64,000 bases of DNA from CAZADA01 sp964526675 (lineage in GTDB: Bacteria; Pseudomonadota; Alphaproteobacteria; Caulobacterales; Maricaulaceae), in the NCBI GenBank assembly GCA_964526675.1, contig CAZGLY010000012.1, positions 9,424-73,423 of the forward strand. Reading direction: 5' to 3'. Shown one piece after another: positions 62,143-64,000 of the stretch (position 1 is its first letter; each line of letters begins with the position of its first letter). A model generated the notes under the pieces. That model did not search any database, had not been told where the DNA came from, and saw only the letters and a list, made by a program, of their open reading frames with translations. A program made the position numbers and the translations under genes.

Positions 62143-63369
62143 ATGGCGGCGGATCGCACACTTCAGAGGTTAATCGTCATTGCGTTGCTCAGCGGTCTCG
62201 GCCTGTGCGCCGCGGCCGGTGCTGAAGAACAGGCCGCCGCGAGGGAGAGCCGCGCGCCAGAGGCCTCGGCGGCGGACGCCGAACGTGCGTTTCAGGACGT
62301 TCCCGATCTTGAGCAGGCCTACATCGACGCCGCGCCGGAGAATCGACAAGACGGTCTCGTTGTCGGTGAATTGGGCGTCGATGGCGGCAAACGAGACGCG
62401 ATCCTTGAGCTGGCGCAGGAGATCGCCGACGGCCAGCATGGCCGCTTCGACAGCGTGCTGATCGCCCACCGCGGCAAGCTGGTCTTTGAATCCTATTACG
62501 CGCGCGGCCGGGTTGATCTGCCCCATCTGCAGGCCTCAAACACCAAAGCTTATTTAAGTCTCGCGGTGGGCCGAGCCATCCAACTGGGTCATCTCACAAG
62601 CGATGATTTGGACAAGCCTCTGGTCGGTTTTCTGAAAGACCTGGACCCGACAAAATTCGTCGAAGGCGCGGAAACAATCACGCTTCACAAAGCGATGACC
62701 ATGCGCTCCGGCCTGCGTATCTCTGATGAGCACATGGATGAATTTCAGAGAAACTCCGATCGATTGCGGGGTCAGGGGCAGGTCCAAGCGTATCTGGAAC
62801 ACAGCGCGCCGATCTCGGCAGAATCTCAACGTTTTCGTTATCAGGGCTTTGATGCGCAATTGGTTATGCAAGTGCTTGACGCCGTGGCGCCGGGAACCGC
62901 CGAAGATTTTATCAAGAACGAATTTCTCAAAATTATGGGCATTACTGAGTATCGCTGGCGGACCGACGTCAGCGGCCTCCCGACAGGGCATAATGGTTCA
63001 AGCCTGACATCGCGCGATATGATCAAGTTGGGGCTGTTGGTGGCTCATGACGGCGTATGGAACGGCGAACAAGTGGTTCCGGAAGCTTTTATCGACACGT
63101 CGACACGCATGATCATCCCCACCGGCGATGAGGATATATTTGGCGGCGGGCACGATGTGACCAACGGTGGTTACGGCTATTATTGGTGGCGAGCCGATCT
63201 GCGCGCCGGTGATAAGATCTACCCCAGCATATCAGCGCAAGGGGGCGGCGGCCAATTCATCATACTGATTGATGAGCTTGATCTGATTGTTGTCGCCACC
63301 GCGCATGAACGTGAGGTCAGGACCCTCCAGACCGTGGCGGAGCGCATTTTGCCGGCCTTTGCACAATAA
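62143..63369 (+). CDS. Beta-lactamase-fold serine hydrolase, exported
   Basis: A 408-residue protein with signal peptide (LIVIALLSGLGLCAAAGA) and a class C beta-lactamase/esterase-type domain: HRGKLVFESYYARG, nucleophile SxxK motif in LQASNTKAYLSLAVG, tyrosine region RFRYQGFDAQLVMQV and a Gly-rich third element AQGGGGQFIILID replacing KTG. Probably an esterase, amidase or peptidase acting in the periplasm. GAGAGA precedes ATG 62143. Its 3' two thirds and upstream region are visibly less GC-rich than neighbouring genes, suggesting later acquisition. Confidence 0.88.
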   Translation: MAADRTLQRLIVIALLSGLGLCAAAGAEEQAAARESRAPEASAADAERAFQDVPDLEQAYIDAAPENRQDGLVVGELGVDGGKRDAILELAQEIADGQHGRFDSVLIAHRGKLVFESYYARGRVDLPHLQASNTKAYLSLAVGRAIQLGHLTSDDLDKPLVGFLKDLDPTKFVEGAETITLHKAMTMRSGLRISDEHMDEFQRNSDRLRGQGQVQAYLEHSAPISAESQRFRYQGFDAQLVMQVLDAVAPGTAEDFIKNEFLKIMGITEYRWRTDVSGLPTGHNGSSLTSRDMIKLGLLVAHDGVWNGEQVVPEAFIDTSTRMIIPTGDEDIFGGGHDVTNGGYGYYWWRADLRAGDKIYPSISAQGGGGQFIILIDELDLIVVATAHEREVRTLQTVAERILPAFAQ

Positions 63370-63705
63370 AATGCAGGACGCCGCCGTTTTTGCTGGTGGC
63401 GAGTCGTTTGGCTCCATCCGCTCGGACCGCCTGACCAACCTGCGCGCGACAGGGCGCGCACGCGTGTTTGGTAGGGACGCGATATGCCCCAGGACTGCGT
63501 GAGGTTGACCCCTTCACGACATGCGCTCGCCACGTCTGAGTTCTCGGAAACAGACAATCCAATCGCGCAAGATCTTCACAGCGTCGTCGTCTGAATGATC
63601 TTGGCGCGCGGCCTTCGACCCAGTCCCATTGTGCCGCGACAATGCGGGCTGGCGGGAGAGGCGCAGGACAGACCTGTTCGAATTCTCAGTGGACGTTAAA
63701 CCGCA
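63370..63705. other. 336-bp intergenic region between serine hydrolase and tRNA-Ser
   Basis: No supported gene; the reading frames here run antisense into the hydrolase or through the tRNA. One inverted repeat at 63627-63644 (CATTGT/ACAATG, loop GCCGCG) lies about 60 bp downstream of the tRNA and might help end its transcript, though no T-run follows. Confidence 0.35.
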
Positions 63706-63795
63706 TGGCGGAGAGACAGGGATTCGAACCCTGGGTGCGCTCGCGCGCACAACGGTTTTCGAGACCGCCCCGTTCGACCACTCCGGCACCTCTCC
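63706..63795 (-). tRNA. tRNA-Ser, anticodon CGA
   Basis: On the minus strand a 90-nt tRNA begins GGAGAGG at 63795 and ends with acceptor CTCTCC, discriminator G (63709) and an encoded CCA (63706-63708). The anticodon loop reads CTCGAAA, giving anticodon CGA for serine codon UCG. The T-arm GGTTCGAATCC is canonical, and a long variable arm (TGCGCGCGAGCGCA) confirms the class II serine type. Confidence 0.96.
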
Positions 63796-63909
63796 GCGAT
63801 TTGTGCTACCTAGCGAACTCGGTGCGCGAGAACAAGGCGCGGCCGCCGGGCGCAGCGCCGACCACGCTCGCGCCCGCCCGCGATGGGCGGCCGTCGCTCC
63901 CCGTGGTTG

Positions 63910-63957
63910 GCGCCCGTTGATATCGGCGCCCGTTGATATCGGCGACCGTTGATTTCG
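63910..63957. repeat. Three tandem copies of a 16-bp unit
   Basis: Unit GCGCCCGTTGATATCG at 63910-63925 and 63926-63941 (identical), then GCGACCGTTGATTTCG at 63942-63957 (two changes). Located about 115 bp upstream of the tRNA-Ser 5' end, in DNA without a supported gene. It may be replication slippage or tandem protein-binding sites. Confidence 0.85.
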
Positions 63958-64000
63958 GGCTCGGTGGCCCGCGCGCGGCGGCGGGGCGAGCAGAGGCCAA

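Noticed and set aside
63514..63789. 91-codon minus-strand frame with MPEWSNGAVSKTVVRASAPR
   Set aside because: It is the translation of the tRNA-Ser sequence, a common false ORF.

Overview
The window is a GC-rich, densely packed bacterial chromosome segment, most likely from an alphaproteobacterium of the Caulobacterales/Maricaulales/Hyphomonadaceae type. The main evidence is a divK-pleD-rpmG block, a PleD-type diguanylate cyclase with two receiver domains, an rnr-topA-dprA-plsY-pyrC'-pyrB string and an ELM1-like gene beside greA-carB. The order-level placement is inference. There is no phage, integrase, insertion sequence, rRNA operon or CRISPR array. Three runs of 100 Ns show that this is a draft scaffold. 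Two of them sit between identical 55-bp flanks, so they look like unmerged contig overlaps and not missing DNA.

Layout. 1-4009 (minus): carB, greA and the start of an ELM1-family gene. 4235-5879: an unrecognised membrane protein and a lone receiver-domain protein. 5988-14287: an accessory cluster that looks like unusual-sugar or small-molecule tailoring, with a glycosyltransferase, a variant NAD-sugar epimerase, a DegT aminotransferase, a stand-alone acyl carrier protein, a C-methyltransferase-like protein, a NeuD/PglD-like acyltransferase, a luciferase-like monooxygenase and a PhyH-like dioxygenase. 14294-30700: conserved housekeeping: dinB, divK, pleD, rpmG, DUF2270, NUDIX, rnr, topA, dprA, plsY, pyrC', pyrB, an AEC carrier, ruvX and gatC.

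30705-42484: amino-acid and transport genes (astB divergent from an agmatinase-like gene, then an atypical NRAMP), followed by an island bounded by two paralogous LysR regulators. Inside it are a four-gene minus-strand operon (two exported unknowns, a secreted YciI-like protein, a dual-CDGSH iron-sulfur protein) and a divergent DcaP-like porin. 42710-45155: a glutamate-cysteine-ligase-family gene directly followed by an aspartoacylase/AstE-like deacylase gene, a possible ligase/hydrolase pair. 45201-60000: accessory envelope and catabolic genes, including a subtilisin, an exported haloalkane-dehalogenase-like enzyme, LysR and MarR regulators, MipA, GST, a lipoprotein cytochrome c, UspE-like and KefB-like proteins, an iron alcohol dehydrogenase, and S41 and S9 peptidases. 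60689-64000: a small coiled-coil exported protein plus an OmpA lipoprotein, a clear intrinsic terminator, a lower-GC serine hydrolase and tRNA-Ser(CGA).

Many minus-strand genes are joined by 4-nt GTGA or ATGA overlaps, which suggests translationally coupled operons: epimerase/glycosyltransferase, aminotransferase/epimerase, acyltransferase/methyltransferase, rnr/NUDIX, pyrB/pyrC'/plsY/dprA. The parts that look least described are the 5988-14287 tailoring cluster, the LysR-bounded island at 35522-42484 and the ligase/deacylase pair at 42710-45155.
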